Source: Todiramphus chloris collaris
Taxonomy: Eukaryota; Chordata; Aves; Coraciiformes; Alcedinidae
Reading direction: 5' to 3'
Assembly: GCA_025345505.1 (NCBI GenBank)
Contig: JANVCC010000076.1
Coordinates: forward strand, 6,187,577-6,251,576
Length of the DNA stretch: 64,000 nucleotides
The notes beneath the pieces are model-generated. The model was not told the DNA's origin. It saw nothing but the letters and a program-made list of their open reading frames with translations, and did no database searches. Of this stretch, positions 11,081-26,800 are shown piece by piece; position 1 is the stretch's first letter; each line of letters begins with the position of its first letter. Both the position numbers and the translations under genes were made by a program.

Positions 11081-14000
11081 TTAAACTAAAGGACAATGGC
11101 AGTAGCATGAGGGGTCTGGCTTAGGTCTCTTCCGGTTTATGTTTCTGAATGAAGGCTTTACTATATTAGTAGGTGTGATTTTTTTTTTTTGGTAAATCCA
11201 TGTATAAAGCATGGACTTTGAAGCATTAATACAGTATTTTCACTGGATTAAATTTTATACGTCTTAGTTAAAGCCTTATAATACAAAAATGTTACAGTTG
11301 AATTTTAGGTAATACAGATAAAACTAAAGTAAATTCCAGACAACCTTCGTTTCTGACCAGTCAATGATACTTTTCAAGCAGTGTCATTTCCTTGGGATGA
11401 AAGCAGGTGGAATTTTTAAACACCCTTGGTTAAAAGTATGTGTATTCTTCCTTGGACCACTTCTATTTGGAATAAATACTATTTGTTTTGCTCCCATGTT
11501 TTTTTCCCCTATTGTGATTAGTTTTCAAGAGTTAATCTCAAAATAGGTGCCCATAAAGCCATTTACAGCGAAGTCACTAATTTCACTCTTGCCAAGCTAT
11601 TTAAACAAATTCCTGTAATTAACATGATTTCAACAAATCCTGAGGATAAGGCAGTTTCATCTGTCTTTGATATTTACCAGTCCTTCTTTTTTCCCTGCTG
11701 ATCTGTCAGTCCATGACCTTGAAATCATTATTACTCAGACTCTAGCAAACTCTAGCTCATTATGGTTTCTTTTCTCCACAGGCAACAGATATTTTTTTTT
11801 TAAGTTTTAAATGTTGAAGTTTATAATTAATATAATTTAAATTACAAGGCACCTAATTTTAGTACAGTAAACAGAGGAAAATTTTAAATCTTTTTTGTGC
11901 CCTGAAGCTGGGAATGTTTATGTTCCAGAAAAGACTTGGTTCTCTAATCATTTGACTCTAGTGGCAGAATAATTTAACTTGTAGGGACACATTCTTAAAA
12001 GAGCTCTTAAAGAAGAAACTTAGAGATCTGCATTGTTTAAGATGCAAATCCCAGCTTATGGCTTTGAAAGACTGCCCCAATCAAATGATCTGAAAAAAAA
12101 AAAATTAAATTACAGTCCCATTCTTTGGTATGGCTAAAACCATGGTCAGAATAAGTTACCTTGCTGCTATTTTAATGCATGATGATGAAAGGTCATTAGG
12201 AAAGTGGATGTCAAATGTTGCCACCTACTGTCTCACAATCTTTGTGACTGATAGGGTCATCTCTCCTCTTGAAATAGTGAGATGATGAGCCAAGATGATC
12301 CAAATTATATTTTTTTCAGTTTCTTTTTGATATCAGTTTATAAAGTACACAGCAAGAATGTGATTCCGCAGAGAACAGAAAAAGATTTCAGTACCAGTAC
12401 AGAGCAATAAAGTCCTATTTGAGAGTAAGACTCACCCTGCAGAGCCTCAACATACATTAGCAATTGCACGCAGTACAACCTTGATAGAAGATTGTGTTAT
12501 TCACTCAGTGCAGATGATACTGTAGCAAGGCAACTCAGAATCAAAATCAAAGTGAACCTGTCTTATTCCAGAGCATCCATTAGTTTTGACAATTCGAGAG
12601 GAAGAAAACTTGCCGTGGATAAGTGACATTGTTCAGAGAGCTCAACAGTATTGAAAAAAATCAATGGCAATTTTTATTTTCACTTGGAATCAATTAACTC
12701 TGTATGGATGTATTCTTCCCAGAAAAAGACTACTTGTTTTGTTTTGCTTTTTAATGGATGGATTTCTGTAAAAAAATATGAGGATGCATTATGGAATTTG
12801 TGTTTAGAAAAGCCCTTGGATCACCTCTGTGTTCTAACATCCAGATGGCGAGGGCTATGGCTTTGAAAAAGTTGCTGAATAATGTGTTCGTCTGATAATA
12901 TTCATCTGAGTGTTTTCACTCCATGCTTCATTGTCTATTCTAAGCTTGTCATCTTACATTGGTACATAACCATCCACTTCACTTCTTAGCCATGTCTGCC
13001 ATATTGCCATCAACATGGGCCTGCTTTTTTTCAGAGTTTTAAATTTTGATGTATAAAATGTTTATGAATTTGAATGATAAAAATGTTTATGAGTAATTTC
13101 CCGTGCATGCTGGAGTCTTTAAAATGGCTTATTGTGTCTGGCTGTACCATCTGCAGAGAAAGTCACAGCCTTTTCGATGGCTCTCATGAGAAAGGGCTTT
13201 TTTAAGCCTTTGGTTTGTTCTCATCAGTGCATTTTTCAATGCCACATGAACTGCATATTGAAACTAAACCAAAAAATGTCTGTAAATATATTCACTTTTA
13301 ACTACAGCTAAGGAGTTAAGCATTTGGATTAATGACACACTAATTAATAGTGAAATTCCATGCCCTTCTTCAGAAGTACAATGTTAATGACATCAGCTCT
13401 TGCCCAAAGGGAATCTTTGGATTCAGTCAGAATAAGCACGAAAAAGTGCTAGCAGCTCTTCCATTACATTTCAGTTATGTGAAAGCATCTTGCTAGCATC
13501 TTTGATTGTAAGATAACTGCCTATGCAAAATGACACTATGTGGCTTTTCATATTTGTCATTGTTCTCCATAGGTTACATATCATCTCTGGTCAGTTTACA
13601 CTTTAAAAGCTGTTTTACCCCTCCATGTCTTCATAATAGAAGGATTCTGAGATTATTCTAGCTGCAAAAATAGTGTCCTGATATAATGAGACAGATCCTC
13701 CCCAAAACAATGTGGGAAGCATATAGTGTTGGTGTTTTTTCTTCTAATTATCTATACATCATAGTTTGGAAATATTAATATAATCAGAAAGAAGTAATTG
13801 AAATTATGATCATTTTAATAATCTTTTATTTCTGTCTCCAAAATCAACGTATTAATGTGTCTTTTACATGGCCTCTCCAAGGAAGAGAGAGTAAGAGTTC
13901 TAATTAAATGAAGTTTCTGTAGCACTACTCTAATATGTCTAATCATAATAAAGGAGTACAAATTTTAATTCTGTATAGGACACATTTGCAAATCCTAGAA

Positions 14001-17000
14001 TGGTTATTTTATCACTAGCTCTGTAAGATAAGAGGTTCCCTCTGCAAACAGCTGTATCACCTACAGTGTTCCTATGAGCTGTTTTTTATGGCCTCCAGTT
14101 CTACTAAAGAAAAAATAAAATGAGCATTTCAGGCAGTCAGACAGGTTAGAATAAACAGGATATGAAAGTGGTTTGGGCTAACTTGAGTGACTGTGCCTGG
14201 AGGACAGAATCAATTTATAGAGGGTGATGAATAACATGGGGTGGGGGAAAGTGTATAATATCTCCAGCTGGCATAGCAAGAGTCAGAAAAGAAAGTATGC
14301 CTACAGCCTAAGACATACAAGCTGCAATAAAAGGATGCTGGGACTGAATCTCTCTCACCTTCACGAGCATATACATTATATCTATGCAAGGGAGTATAAA
14401 AATACAAGCAAAGAAGAATTCCCTACTGATACTTAGGAGAATAAGTAAGGCTCTGCCTGAAATTATGTCTTAAAAGTTCCCAAATAAAGGAGGATTAGGC
14501 CCACCTTTCCATGCTTGTCATATGATAGGTGAGTTATTTTGGAGATTATAGGGAATGTTTCCAGTCTCAGCTAAACTGTTTAATATGCTGAATGGTAAGA
14601 AATGCAGTGCCTTGTTTACAAAGCATATTTAGGTCATGCTCTGCGTTAGGGCTGCTCGCACAGAACAGCTGATGTCTGATGTGCTTCTCTCCTTCCAGTG
14701 ATTTTAGAAACAAGAAAAATACAGAAGGCAAATGTGGGATGAAAATGCATCCGAACAATGAAATGCAGTGTTATTAAAGTAACATTAATCTCTGTGAGGT
14801 TGAAAGAAAATATGTTTTTCCTGTTCCTCAGAGAGCGTACATGTACTGAGCACAATGTATAAACTATTTAATACAGAAAGTATATAAAAAGATTAGACCT
14901 AAAAAGTTTTGGCATGCATATAATGTAACTGTATCTGGTTCAACTGTGACCATATCAGTTGTATTCATTTTCTTCAGATATAAGAAGGAAAAAGGAAATT
15001 TCTTTTGCACAGCTGAACATCTGCTGCAGGGTACAAATTTTGACAAACTGACACATTTTGGTGTGTAATATTTTATGGAAAAGAAAAAAATAAGACTTCT
15101 CCTGGGTATTAAATATTTCATGCAGTAGCTGAAAAGAAACATGTTGGAAGTAAGCTGCACTCACTTTCAATTGAGAGCTAGCATCCAAGGAGTTTATGAA
15201 CTGGTGAAAAGGATCAGCAGAGTTAATTGTTTTTATTTAAAGTTTACTTTAAGGATGCAAACAAGAGGTTTCGCTTAGAAAACTGATAAGGAAGCAGCAG
15301 CATAACTTTAAAAAGAGACTGTGTCTGGGCTGGCAAACATATAATGGAGAAGAATCATGCAAGGAGCTGTGCCTGGCTCTTGAACTTCTTCAGGGGAACT
15401 ATTTGCATTCCTACTTCCTGGGCAAAATAATTTCCTTTTACCTCACAAATTTTCAGTAGGTTAAATGGATTTAGTGATGTTTAGTGACTCTAAAAGTCTC
15501 TAATATAAATGCTGCAATAATATTTAAATTACATAAGGTATCCATGGCCTTTCCAAATCCTCAAACAACTTAAAGCCATCCTCATCCATCTTTCCTGATG
15601 AGATACCATCTTGGAAACTTGGATCTCCTGCTGCATGCAGAAGCTAGGTGCAGATGATGCTTAACTTGATGTCTCCAGGATGAAAAAATCTGTCATGCAG
15701 ATGTCAATTGGTTAAAACCCCCCCAACATATAGCTAAACGATCAGCTAACTTGGGCTTTCCAGACACAGAGAAAATTGAAATACCTTTTCTTAAAAGAAG
15801 AAAACATTTCAAGGATATTCTTTGGTAACATCGCTTGCCAGGTTGCAATCACAGGCTTATGTTAGATTAATCAATGTTCCAAGGCAGATAAAAAGAGCAG
15901 GAAGAAATGTTTTTTGTCATCATTGGCTTTCCATGACACATTACATTTTTAAACCTGATCAAATCCTAGCAACTATGATTCATGTAATCTAAAGGTTATT
16001 AATGCTGAAAATGGTGGGAGAAAAGACAATGGCCCCTCTGCATTAACATATGCATCCTTTTAAAAGTAAAAATAAAATATCTGTAAGAGGTTGGTAAGGT
16101 CATCTAGATGGAGTAATAGCAAGGGATTATTACTCATTTTGGGTAACATACAATGTTGACATATAAATGCCATATATGAGGAAAAGGACCAACCTTTACT
16201 CCTTACTTTTTAGATTACTGCACTAAACTCTTGCCTAAGTAAGTGTCACTTTATCATTCAGACTGTAGAGCCTGCTAGATTATGAAGTACCAAATGTTCT
16301 TGTGGACAAATCTGTTCTTGGTACGTAAACTGAAAATGGCACCAGTTCTTCTCTTGCCGCATTAAGTGCAGTGAGTCCCTGAGGGCACTAATTAGCCAAA
16401 TGTCACAATAAGCAGTTTTATGTTTTGCTCTTAAACTTGCTAGTCACTTAAGATAAGATCTAAAAAATGGTGAAATAATCCCAGTACTTTATTTCAGGAA
16501 AATGGAAACCTCTCTTCAGAGGAAGATACATGCCTTTTGCACCACTAATGTCTTACATTAAACATACAAGCCAGCTACAACAGAACGTGGTTAGGTGCTA
16601 TTCTGTACCTCTACCAAGGACTGAATTTCTCCCCACACCACGTATGCATGTGAATATAACTTGGTTTGTGTGTGCATCATTCAGTAAGTATGTATTTGAT
16701 GGGGAGAAAAAACAAGGAGCATTATAGTAAGGAAAATACATTAGATTGAGGAAGTTGTATAGCAGATATTCATGTTGATACTATGGAAAGTATTGCGTGT
16801 ATGTACTCAGATATGGAAATCATCTTCAAGGCAATCTGGGTTTTCTCAGTCTGTTTTTCATATAATCTTAGTAAATAATCAGAAATATGTTCTAACCTTC
16901 TTCTCTTTGTCCTCCAAGAATGTCTGTATTTTGATCTAAGGTATTTGCTGCCAGTTATTTGTACAAACAGTACCTGACCATAACTACTTATTTGGAGTCT

Positions 17001-17756
17001 CCATGATACTTTGTGAAGTTCCGTGAAGGTCAGGAAGCTCCTGTTCTTCAGCCACTTGGTGTTCTTTTTCCACTGAAATACAATTATTTCAAAAAGTGTC
17101 TAAATTCACGAAAAAGAAACACAGCAACGGATATTCAAACAAGAAAAAAGAAGATACCTTTTGCTTGAGCCATCTTTGAATCTAATTCTAGGATGGAATT
17201 CTGAGCAATAACATAACAATGTTATTTGGGTTTATAACATGGGCGATGTAAAATGCTCTGCAGAGGCATCAAACTTTCTAATTTAAGAGCTTAAACTTAA
17301 GAAGCTTGAAAATTCCCATGTGCCTAGAACAACCTTTAGGTGTCTTTCAGCTTTTTGAGAGAAAGTGTCATCTGTGATAAGACATGAACCCAAAATAGAT
17401 GACTTCTGCTGTTGTTATAGATCTAACAGATCAGAGGATATTTATTTATCAATATGACACATGGGTAGTGAGATTTATTTACTCTACCTAGCTTCATTAA
17501 CTAATGTATGCAAATACTTAGAATTTAGTAAATGAAGAAAGGCTGCCACATTAAAATAAAACACCATTATTAATGTTGTTACTATTTTTTAGTGTCTTCT
17601 GGGTATGTCTTAGCATACATACACCCTCTTCTACATGGAGGAATAACTTTCTCCCTGGTACTCTTTACTACTTGATCTTACAACCTTGTTATGAGAAAAT
17701 GCACAATTTAGGAGCATGTTTTTTATGAAGGCCACCATTGTACCATTTATAATCAG
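11081..17756. other. About 6.7 kb of unique AT-rich sequence
   Basis: No CR1, LTR or gene motif was found on either strand. Open frames are at most 98 codons (14864-15160 minus) with compositions typical of non-coding AT-rich DNA. Short homopolymers occur (T near 11180, A near 12093, C at 15718-15724). The absence of interspersed repeats over this length may point to old, constrained or simply unlucky sequence. Comparative data would be needed to call a conserved element. Confidence 0.55.
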
Positions 17757-17876
17757 GGTTGTTTTCTGGTTTTTTTTGGTTTTGTGTTTTTTTTCTTTTT
17801 GTTTTTGCTTTGTTTGTTTGTTTGGTTTTGTTTGGTTGGTTGGGGTTTTTTTTGGTATTTTTTTTGTTCTTCTGTA
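17757..17876. repeat. T-rich tract with TTTG/TTGG units
   Basis: About 120 bp of almost pure T and G on the plus strand. It includes repeated TTTG near 17810-17825, TTGG near 17836-17842, and T runs of 7-9. The open frames through it on both strands (poly-F/V and poly-K/N) are composition artefacts. Confidence 0.9.
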
Positions 17877-20800
17877 TCACATGAATGAGAAACCAATCAA
17901 ATTAGAGTCTAGTTCTGAAATCTGAAAAAAGAATACTTGCACCGCTATTGCTGTTTCTTTTAGGAGATCCCATCACAGAGGAGAGCATTCTTCACTGATA
18001 ATCCTTAGTCAGATGCTAATTTATTTTTTTCTTTAATAAAGTAATAAGTGGCATCCAAGGTTTCATTTTGACCAGGAACAGAACCCAGTCAGAACATGAC
18101 AAGTAACATTAAAAGAGCATGATAATTTCTCATCTATCGATGACCTTTAAAGAGAATTGTAGTTATTACCTTAGAATATTCTCTCATTTATTACCTGTCT
18201 CATCATTGAATTCAAATGCCTTTATGTAGCAGAAATATAGATGCTTCACTTCAAAACAGAGAAATATGATTTAACTATTATAATGGCTGCAGGCACTGAA
18301 GTCTAATTTAATTTTTTTTCACATTATAGGGGATTTTTGAAGATGATGGTGGTTACTAGACCAGGCAGTTCGCTGGAGAGAGTAGAATGAGTTTATATCT
18401 TAAGGCTAAATTAGTTATAAAAGCGTATTTTTCTCAGATCTGGCAGAAGTTCATTAAACTGATTAGGTGTGCTTCCTGAATAGCAATCTAAGTTATTATT
18501 GTTAGTAAAGTCCATTACATTGTAAGCAAAATGATGGATATTGAGATGTGAAGAATTATTTGAACATTCACCCTTTTATAGATGTAAAAGTCAAACCAAG
18601 TCCATCTTTGATGCAAACAAACTCAGTGGCAGAATTTATTTTGTCATTTTCTGATCCCAGGGACTTTCAAATGTCTTTTATTTCACCTTCTTCATTCTAG
18701 TGCTCTTGCACTAGGCATGCAAGTTCAGAATTCTTTCTGACATCACAAGATGGAAGGTTTTACATTGTGGTTAACTCCTTGGTGGCTTTCTATGCTTGAA
18801 TGTTTTCTATGGTGGAGCATTTTCCTAAGATGTCAAACAAATGTTGCCCTACTTGTTCTTCAGCTCAGCTTTGATATAATGGCAGGTGTTGCTATTCCTA
18901 GATGGACAAACCTAGGAACACTTAGCAATAATTAAAATCAAAAGATGTAATCCGCTGAAGGAAAAGTTTGTGGAGGCAGTAACGTTTGAAGCGTGCTTAG
19001 ATTATCTTGTTCATCATAAAAATTGTATCATTAATATAATTTGGTTTACTGTATCTTGTGACAAAAGACATAGATACAGAATCCAGCAAGTATTTATACC
19101 ACTGATAAATGTGTCTCCGTGATGCTAGTCTTCAAGTTTACAAAAGTTAGGAGATTTTATAATCATCACTGACAGCTTATTAAAATTCTTGGCTCAGTGG
19201 GCGGCAGCAGTTCAAAGATGGTGGATATCGTGCAGATATTGAGAACAAGAGAGAGGATGTAATTTTTCCTCCATATAAGACTTTAATGTGGTTCTACTTT
19301 CCACTTGCTTTTTTCATAGTGGTTAATGAGCTGATGGAATTTTCAGGCACAGAAGCTTGTGGAGACAGATAGTATCAGGAGGTTCAGAAAAGGATTGGAT
19401 CACTTGATGCCACGGGTGAATAAATACATATACATCATTTTGTGTGCCCTGTCTTAGTAGCAGCTCTGATGGCTATAGCCAGATCAAAATAATTGACCAG
19501 GTTGAGCTGACCCATTTCTTAAACTCTTACAAGCATTATTCTGCTCACATTGCTCATTGTTTGTTTAAGTGTTTCCTCTTCTAATTCTTAATTGGCTTGT
19601 AAAACTTACGTACCTGAACTATCTCTTACTGTGTTTTACCATAGCTCCTAAGGGAATGGTACCTCAACTACACAGAAACTTTAGACTTAATTGTAATATT
19701 CCTACTAATCCTTATATTTGGAAAAATATTATGAAAATATTACAATTATATGTACCTTGGATTAGTCACAGAAACAAGCATAGGTAGTTTAATAATATAT
19801 ACCAGGAAAATGTGTAACATGCTTCTTTAAGAAAAAGGGTATCTACATTGGCATTGCCATAGTGTTCACTGGAATAAATGGTGTGGGCAAAAGAGACTAC
19901 TTCGGAACACAGTCTTTTCATGAGGTCATCATGGTCTTTCAAAGGCATCTCCTCTCTGCAAACCTGGTTTCTCAAAGAATGAGTAGCATGTACATTGAAA
20001 ACGATTTTCCAGAGGTTGAACTGAATGATTTAAATTGCAGGCTCCTGGTTAAACTTGTTCAGCACTATTTAAAACAACCCCAAAGCTAATCTGCCCAAGA
20101 CATTATAACCTCACAGTTAATGAGGCTTGTTTTGATTCTGATGAGAATTTTCTTTTCAGGATGGGCATAAGTTCAACAAATCATGGTAAAAAACGATTTG
20201 AACCAGCACGCTCGTGGGCCTTTGCCCTGTCTCCTTTAATCAAGCTTTGCAGACTGAAACAGTTAAAGTAAGGTCCAGCATTGTTGTTTGAGTTATTACT
20301 TTGGCAGTAGTCCAAATTTCTTTAGCTATTCAGAGCACACGAGAGCTATCCTCCTGATAGTAGACCCAGGCTAGGCTTTAAGGCTTCACACATATGATCC
20401 AAAGCAAAAAGACAAAGCACGTAGAAGAAAAGAGGACCAGGGGTGTCATGTTCAGGGTGAAGTTGGTACAGAGTAAAAAGGTCATTTTCACTGCAGAACT
20501 CATGTGTTGAAGGGAACAAGTAAAGTTATGGGAGGCTTCACCCTTAAATCCCATGTATCATTTCTGTTAGCGGCACACAGTAATGGGGCTACTTCCCACC
20601 TAATGCTCCAGGGCAGAAAGCAGGAAATGTTCTTTATGTTTTTCTTATGATCTCAAGTACCTGCACTGGAGTTGACACGACTCACAGGAAGCTGTGCAGA
20701 AATGTGTTCTGACCACCCTGCCTTGTGGAATATGAAATTTCCTTCAGATGCATTCAGATCATCTCAACATAATTTGATCCCTCAGCTCTTAATTGCTTTC

Positions 20801-23800
20801 CTAAACTGTTGTACATTGATGAAAGTACTTCTTAAGTAACTCATATGCCAGAGAGAGAAGAAATTCTTTATAAACAGCACATAAAGTTAGTGGATTCATC
20901 TAGACTGTAAAGCAACAGTTTCTCTACTCTGAAAATATTGGTGTATGGTAGGTAGCAAGCCTCCAGTTCTACTTCACATTATAAAACACTACCTTCAAAC
21001 CCTCTATAACTACACAACTCGATAATTTAATAACTTGATCAAGTTTACAAAGAATCTGGGTTGAAATGCTCTGTGCTGAGAAGCTTTTTTGGCAGTGTTT
21101 CAGTGCCAATAGATCTGCTGTTTTTGAACAGTTTAGGGGAAATATTTAAAGCTGTTTCTTTAAGAGAACATGTCTTCTGAAACTGGAAACAAATATTTCA
21201 TACTTGACCTGGCATGTGACAAAAATCCTCTCATAAGGGTATCTGTTGCCTTCTGAATGAAAATAATGTCAGGATCATTGTTTGAAAAGTTACAGTTTTT
21301 CACAGTGGAGAAGAGTGAAAAGTTTTGCAGCTTAAGTCTCCATGGCTTCATGATTGTCTTAAGAATATTACTTTCTTAGAGCTTATCTGTGCCAACGAAA
21401 CTGGGATAATTTACAGAGCAATTACACTTCCCATTTGACAGTCATTGCCAAAAGCATAATCCATTCATCCGTAAATCTTTTTCACAGATATTAATAATAA
21501 TAACAACACAAATTCTTCAAATATCCCAATGCTTGAGCACTTTATGTTCCAAAAGGGATGTTATCTTTCCCTTTCTTATTGGGAACAGAACACAGATCCT
21601 ATTCTCTTCCTGCACTTCCACAGGGAAATGCATGCACAGACAGTGGGTGACATAAAAGATACAGAAAATGTGTTCAATTAATTAAAAGCACTCAGTTCAC
21701 ATAAAAATTCTGCCAATTTCCCTGACTAAAGATGGACTGTAATGTGTGAAAAGTGCTTAATAACATGTTGTAAGCATGTTGTAGGGACAGTACCTGAAAG
21801 GCTGTTTTCTGTTGCATAGGATGAAGTACAGTAAGATACCACAACAGTAAGTGTAACATTTAAGAGTATCTGGCAAGCCTACTTAAGCTGAAGCTATCAT
21901 TCCTTTTGTGTCTTTGCACTCTACAACTTCCTGGTAGTGAAAAACTGGGGTTGTTGCTTTGCAGACTTCCCTTCAACAGGCACAGATAATGTTACTTTGC
22001 CATGTGTCAAAGTAGCTGCCTACGCTAATTCTTACGATCTCCCTAGAGACATGTTTACCTGTTTGATTCTGGAGTCATTGTTAGCCTTGTAGGAGAATAA
22101 ATTTGCATTTCCTTTTCTTCTTTGGCAGCAAATGTATGTGTCTGAAAATCGGAGAAGGCTGGTTTATCACAGCAGCAACCTAAAAGCATTGACTCAGTTT
22201 ACCATAAAAGCCATATGTCGCTTTAAACAGTTTTGCTAACCACAAGAAACGTTTCGGAGAAAACTTAGTCCCATGCTTATGTCATGTATACACATATCAT
22301 AGCATGTCATACATATACACAACATAGACTCTACTGTATAACCACGCTGTTAGCACAACTTTGTATAATTAAACAGCAGCATCACAGCGATTTGAAAATG
22401 CTGTAGATAGCAGATTTATTCACATATAAATTGTGCCTCAATTATTTTATGTTTGTATAGCAAAAATCTAATCACTGTCATCACTTTTATAGTGTAAGAT
22501 TTTATTATCTTCCCAGAGAAAAGACTGAAATTAATTTGAAACAGGTCTGGACTCCATATCTATGAATGTTTTAGCCAACAACTTCCTTAAAGAAAAGAAG
22601 ATAAATATTTTCTTCAGTTATTGCATCTAAGTTAAATAAGAATTGATTTTTCAAAACAAATCTATTGTCACTTATCAGGCACATAATTAATAGACATTTT
22701 TACACAGATGTAATTCAGAAAGCACTCAATTATGTTTCACACGATGCAAAGCCTATTACATCTTTATTGAATCTTTTTGTGATACACTTAATTTAAAATG
22801 TCACTGCATTTATTCTTTCTGTACACACTAATTTTATGCATTCTATTTAGAAAATTTGAAATAGAGGGCCCTATATGTACAACTCACAGAAGAAATAGCC
22901 CGAAGGCAATGTATTGCATAGCTGGATTTCCCCAAAACATTACCTGAATTTTGCAAAATATTTACGATATGTCTTCCTTTTGATTTTTATCATAACTGGA
23001 ATATGAAGCCTTATCTCAGACCTGGACACAGCACTTAAGTTAAAGGGTACTTATTGGGGGTTGTGTATGTTGGGGTGCCTGTCTAAGCCGCCAAGATTTA
23101 CTATGTGAATTAAAAATAGGATTGTCTGTGTAGAGAGGAAAACCATTTTGAAATAGTATCTTAGTTTTCTTGTCAAACCATTATTTTAAAATTCTGTTAT
23201 GGAGCTGTTGGCAGGAGACAACGTTTCAAGTTATGTAGCATTAATACAGGATGGTGGGGCTGAACCTGCTGCCACAAAGTTGAGTGAGGTGAAGTCCTAC
23301 ACGGTGACTTTTCCAGCATGTTTTGCACTTTCAGATTCTTCCAGTTGTGTGATCAGTGGAGCTGGAAGAGGTGTTTTAGGTGAATATGTGTTTACATCTA
23401 ACGATTTATCTGAATTTATATTCAACTATTTAGCGTATCAGTCTAACATACATATCAACAGGATATCAACTGAATAAATACTGCTTGATACGAATACAGC
23501 TGAAGAAATCCTTTCACGCAGAATGTGTAATGTGCTGTCAGAGATTGTACTTGGTTCCTGGGAGTACTGCCCAGATACAAAAGTATATTGAGATGCCTAA
23601 ACACCTGTTCCTTCCAGTGAGGAGCCTTGTGTTCAAATAAGATTAGGTCCTTACATTTTGGATCTCTTCCCTTCTGTCGTTAAGTAGTAATTTAAATACT
23701 TGTTTCATCCACATTTGGAACTTTGTGATGTGTCCCCTGCTTTTGCTTATTTCTATTTCAAACCCAAAATACCTTCATTAAGGTTTCCACACAAAGCATT

Positions 23801-26800
23801 TCTCTACTTTTTCTTATAATATCTTTTCACTGAACGTGTTCTGCTTGATGTCAATACTTTCAAGCTGCAGTAGGGACAGCTAGTACAGGATAAAACCTGT
23901 AACTCTTACATTTTCAGGGAAGTATCAGGAATTCTACATCACTTGGAGTAAGTTCACTAAGTGCTCAAACTTTTTTTTAGTTTTTATATTAATTCATAAC
24001 TTTTAAATGCTTGGAGTCACCCATTTAAAAATTCTTCAGGGCTTTTTGATTTTAACCAATCTGTTTTCTGACAGGAAACAAGAGATGGTAAGCCTGAAAA
24101 AATGGGTATAAATGTTGTATTTACTGTGGCCTTTGAATGAAGGGAAGAAAAAAACATCAAACTTTTGTGATCTAAGCAGATTACTCATTAAACTTGACAG
24201 AAGCAAAGAGGCTGAGGCATCAAAGAATGGCCTTGCTACAGGGAACTTAAAATTCTGCAGAATCAATTTGCTCATTCCTGTCATTTGAGCTACTGCAAGT
24301 TTTACTGCCTCAGTACAGTTTCAGGTGACTCCACTTTCTTTCTTATCATGGCATTGAACATTACATATCAGCTCTTGTGTTCCAGACCTACACCTTATAA
24401 ATGTGTTTCTTGAATTATTCTGGCTGGTTTCATAAATCAATAAAGACTGTGTATTCCACTGGTTTCCTAGTATCTTTGCTCCTGAGATCTCACAGGTCAG
24501 AGGGGTCCATGAGGTCTGAATAGAGACAGAGAGAACAGTAACAGAAATAGTTAGAGGACTTCAAAACCTCTTTATGAAGAAAGATTATACCTAGGCTAAT
24601 GTATGCCTGAGTGAAGAGAGATAACATTTGTAATATTTTAAAGATGAAAGATCCAGGAATATCAGGAATTATTAAGTGTCATATAAAGGCATAGGGAAGA
24701 GAATAAAAGCGACCTGTTTAAAAAGATCAGGGAAAACTCAAAGTTCTTTTAACTTCGAAATGATTGCTTGATGTTATGCCTACCCAGAGTTTATTGCAGA
24801 ATTACAGTGACTGAAACGTGGTATGATTTGGATGGTGACAAAAACAGAGTTGTTGAGACTTTTTGGAGCTAGTCTGTAGTCTGTGGAGTCCCTTCACACG
24901 CAGTAAGCTCTATGTCACCACAATCTGTGTACTGATACTACATCCAGACCACATCTTAAAATCATTAGATACTTACCACTTTAAAGAAGAGATCTTTATA
25001 GTTAGAATTATGGCTTCATCTTTTCATTATTAGATGCCTTGGGCATTATAAAACTAAAATGTATTTATTACTAACACCAGAGTAATCAAAGAGTGCTGTG
25101 ACTGGCACGACAATAGCAGCCAGCAATAGTGGACATTTCTGTAGTAACTTCTAACACAGCATTCCAAAGTACTCTTGGTGCATAAACATACTACTGAGAA
25201 AAAATCAGACATTTTTCTGGGCTAGCAGTATTGCTAACATTTTGTAGGAGGGGAAGTAATTAATAACTTCTTTAATTGAAACTGCAGGAAACTAGGGAGA
25301 AAGAATATAATTAGACAACTTGGAATTTAGCCAATGAGCTAGCATTCATACACCCTTACTGTTACAAAAAGTGTCATGGGATTGTCTATAACCTCACTTC
25401 AATTTCATTTCTTATGGGTAGCTAAAATTCACAGTATCTTCCTGTGACTTCTAGGAAAATGTTGGTAGAGTTTAAATGGAGAACAGGCCAGAAACCTGGT
25501 TGCTATGGTGGTAGGACTGTTCCTAAGACACACTTAATAATGTCTAAAAGACAAGAAGTGTTGGATCAAGTGAAAAGAGACTTGCCAGATGCATTCATCC
25601 TCTTTGTCTGTAATTCAGTTTAGTATCTGTCAATTACAGTAATTGTCTCTTTGAAATCCCACTTAAACCAGAAAGAATTCTTTTTCACTTTTCTAGAGGT
25701 CTTAGTGCACACCAAGGTATTAAATAAAAGTAATGATTGTGATAAATTCTTTCTTTGTTGTTTTTCTCTGTCCAGTTTATAGCCTGCTATCATTGTGTCT
25801 TGAAGGACGTTTTGACGCTGTGATTGTCTCTGAAATACTGTGTTGCATGTCATCTTCTGGCATCAGACCCTGCATTTTTTGACTGCCCATTGGCTTTTTA
25901 ACATAGCAATCTGAATCCGAATTGTTTTACTTTTCAAAAGACCAAAATGCTAAGTGTTTGGCTGGCTGTGAAAGGCACATCTTTCCCAAACTGGTGAGAC
26001 AGATGTTTTCACAGTTTGTTGTGTTTTGCCTTTTTTGCTCTTCTGTCAGTAATGTTGTGATCTCTGATCCTGTCCATATGGATGGTGGAGAAGCTTGTTC
26101 CCAGTGCCTGTGGCAGATTGCTTGTATACTGTTGAAACGAAGAAACAACCAAGAAATCCAGATCCAAATACCAAACTGTAAATTAAGAAAATAGACAACT
26201 GTTTATGGGTGAGACAAGTCTGGGGTTTTTGTGAGGGAGAAGGATGTCAAAGAAGCTGAGGGGTCCTCCATGACAGTGTATTTCCTCAGTGTCAAAAACA
26301 TGAGCTGAAATCTCCTACAGGTATCTGGGTTATGCCTTTTTTTTTTGCTTAGTGGAGGTGGATGTGAGGAAGAGTCACACTGCATCTTATCAAGCAGCTC
26401 AGCTCCTCTTGCCTGGCAGTACTAGAGGGTAATCCAGAAGAGGTGCAGCTTGAGCCCTACCTACTCTTTGGCTGAACGAGACAAAGGATACGCGAATGTG
26501 TTCAACTCCTGCTTAGCTGGGGCACAGGCTTCCAGCCTAACCTCCCAATTTAACCCCTATGTGGTGTGGAGATGCAGGGAGCGTTCAGGTTGTCACAGAA
26601 GGCAAGGCAGAAGCAGAAGGTGTCAGCTTGCAGGAGCTCTTTGCTTGTTACGCTTCATCCCACCAGAGGTTTTCTCTAACTTGTTTGATAAAGTAAAGCA
26701 GTGAAGCATCTCTCCCAAAACATGTATAGGTCTCAGCTAGCACCACCACTGTTAGTATTGTTGTCTAGCAGAGCACAAGATGAGATCCCTTCATCTTCCT

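Noticed and set aside
17689..17925. Overlapping open frames on both strands through the T/G-rich tract
   Set aside because: They are poly-F/V and poly-K/N products of a simple repeat and not genes.
26400..26704. 84-codon plus-strand frame in a GC-richer patch
   Set aside because: No motif, no upstream promoter signals, and composition explained by local GC content. It could be an unrecognised repeat.
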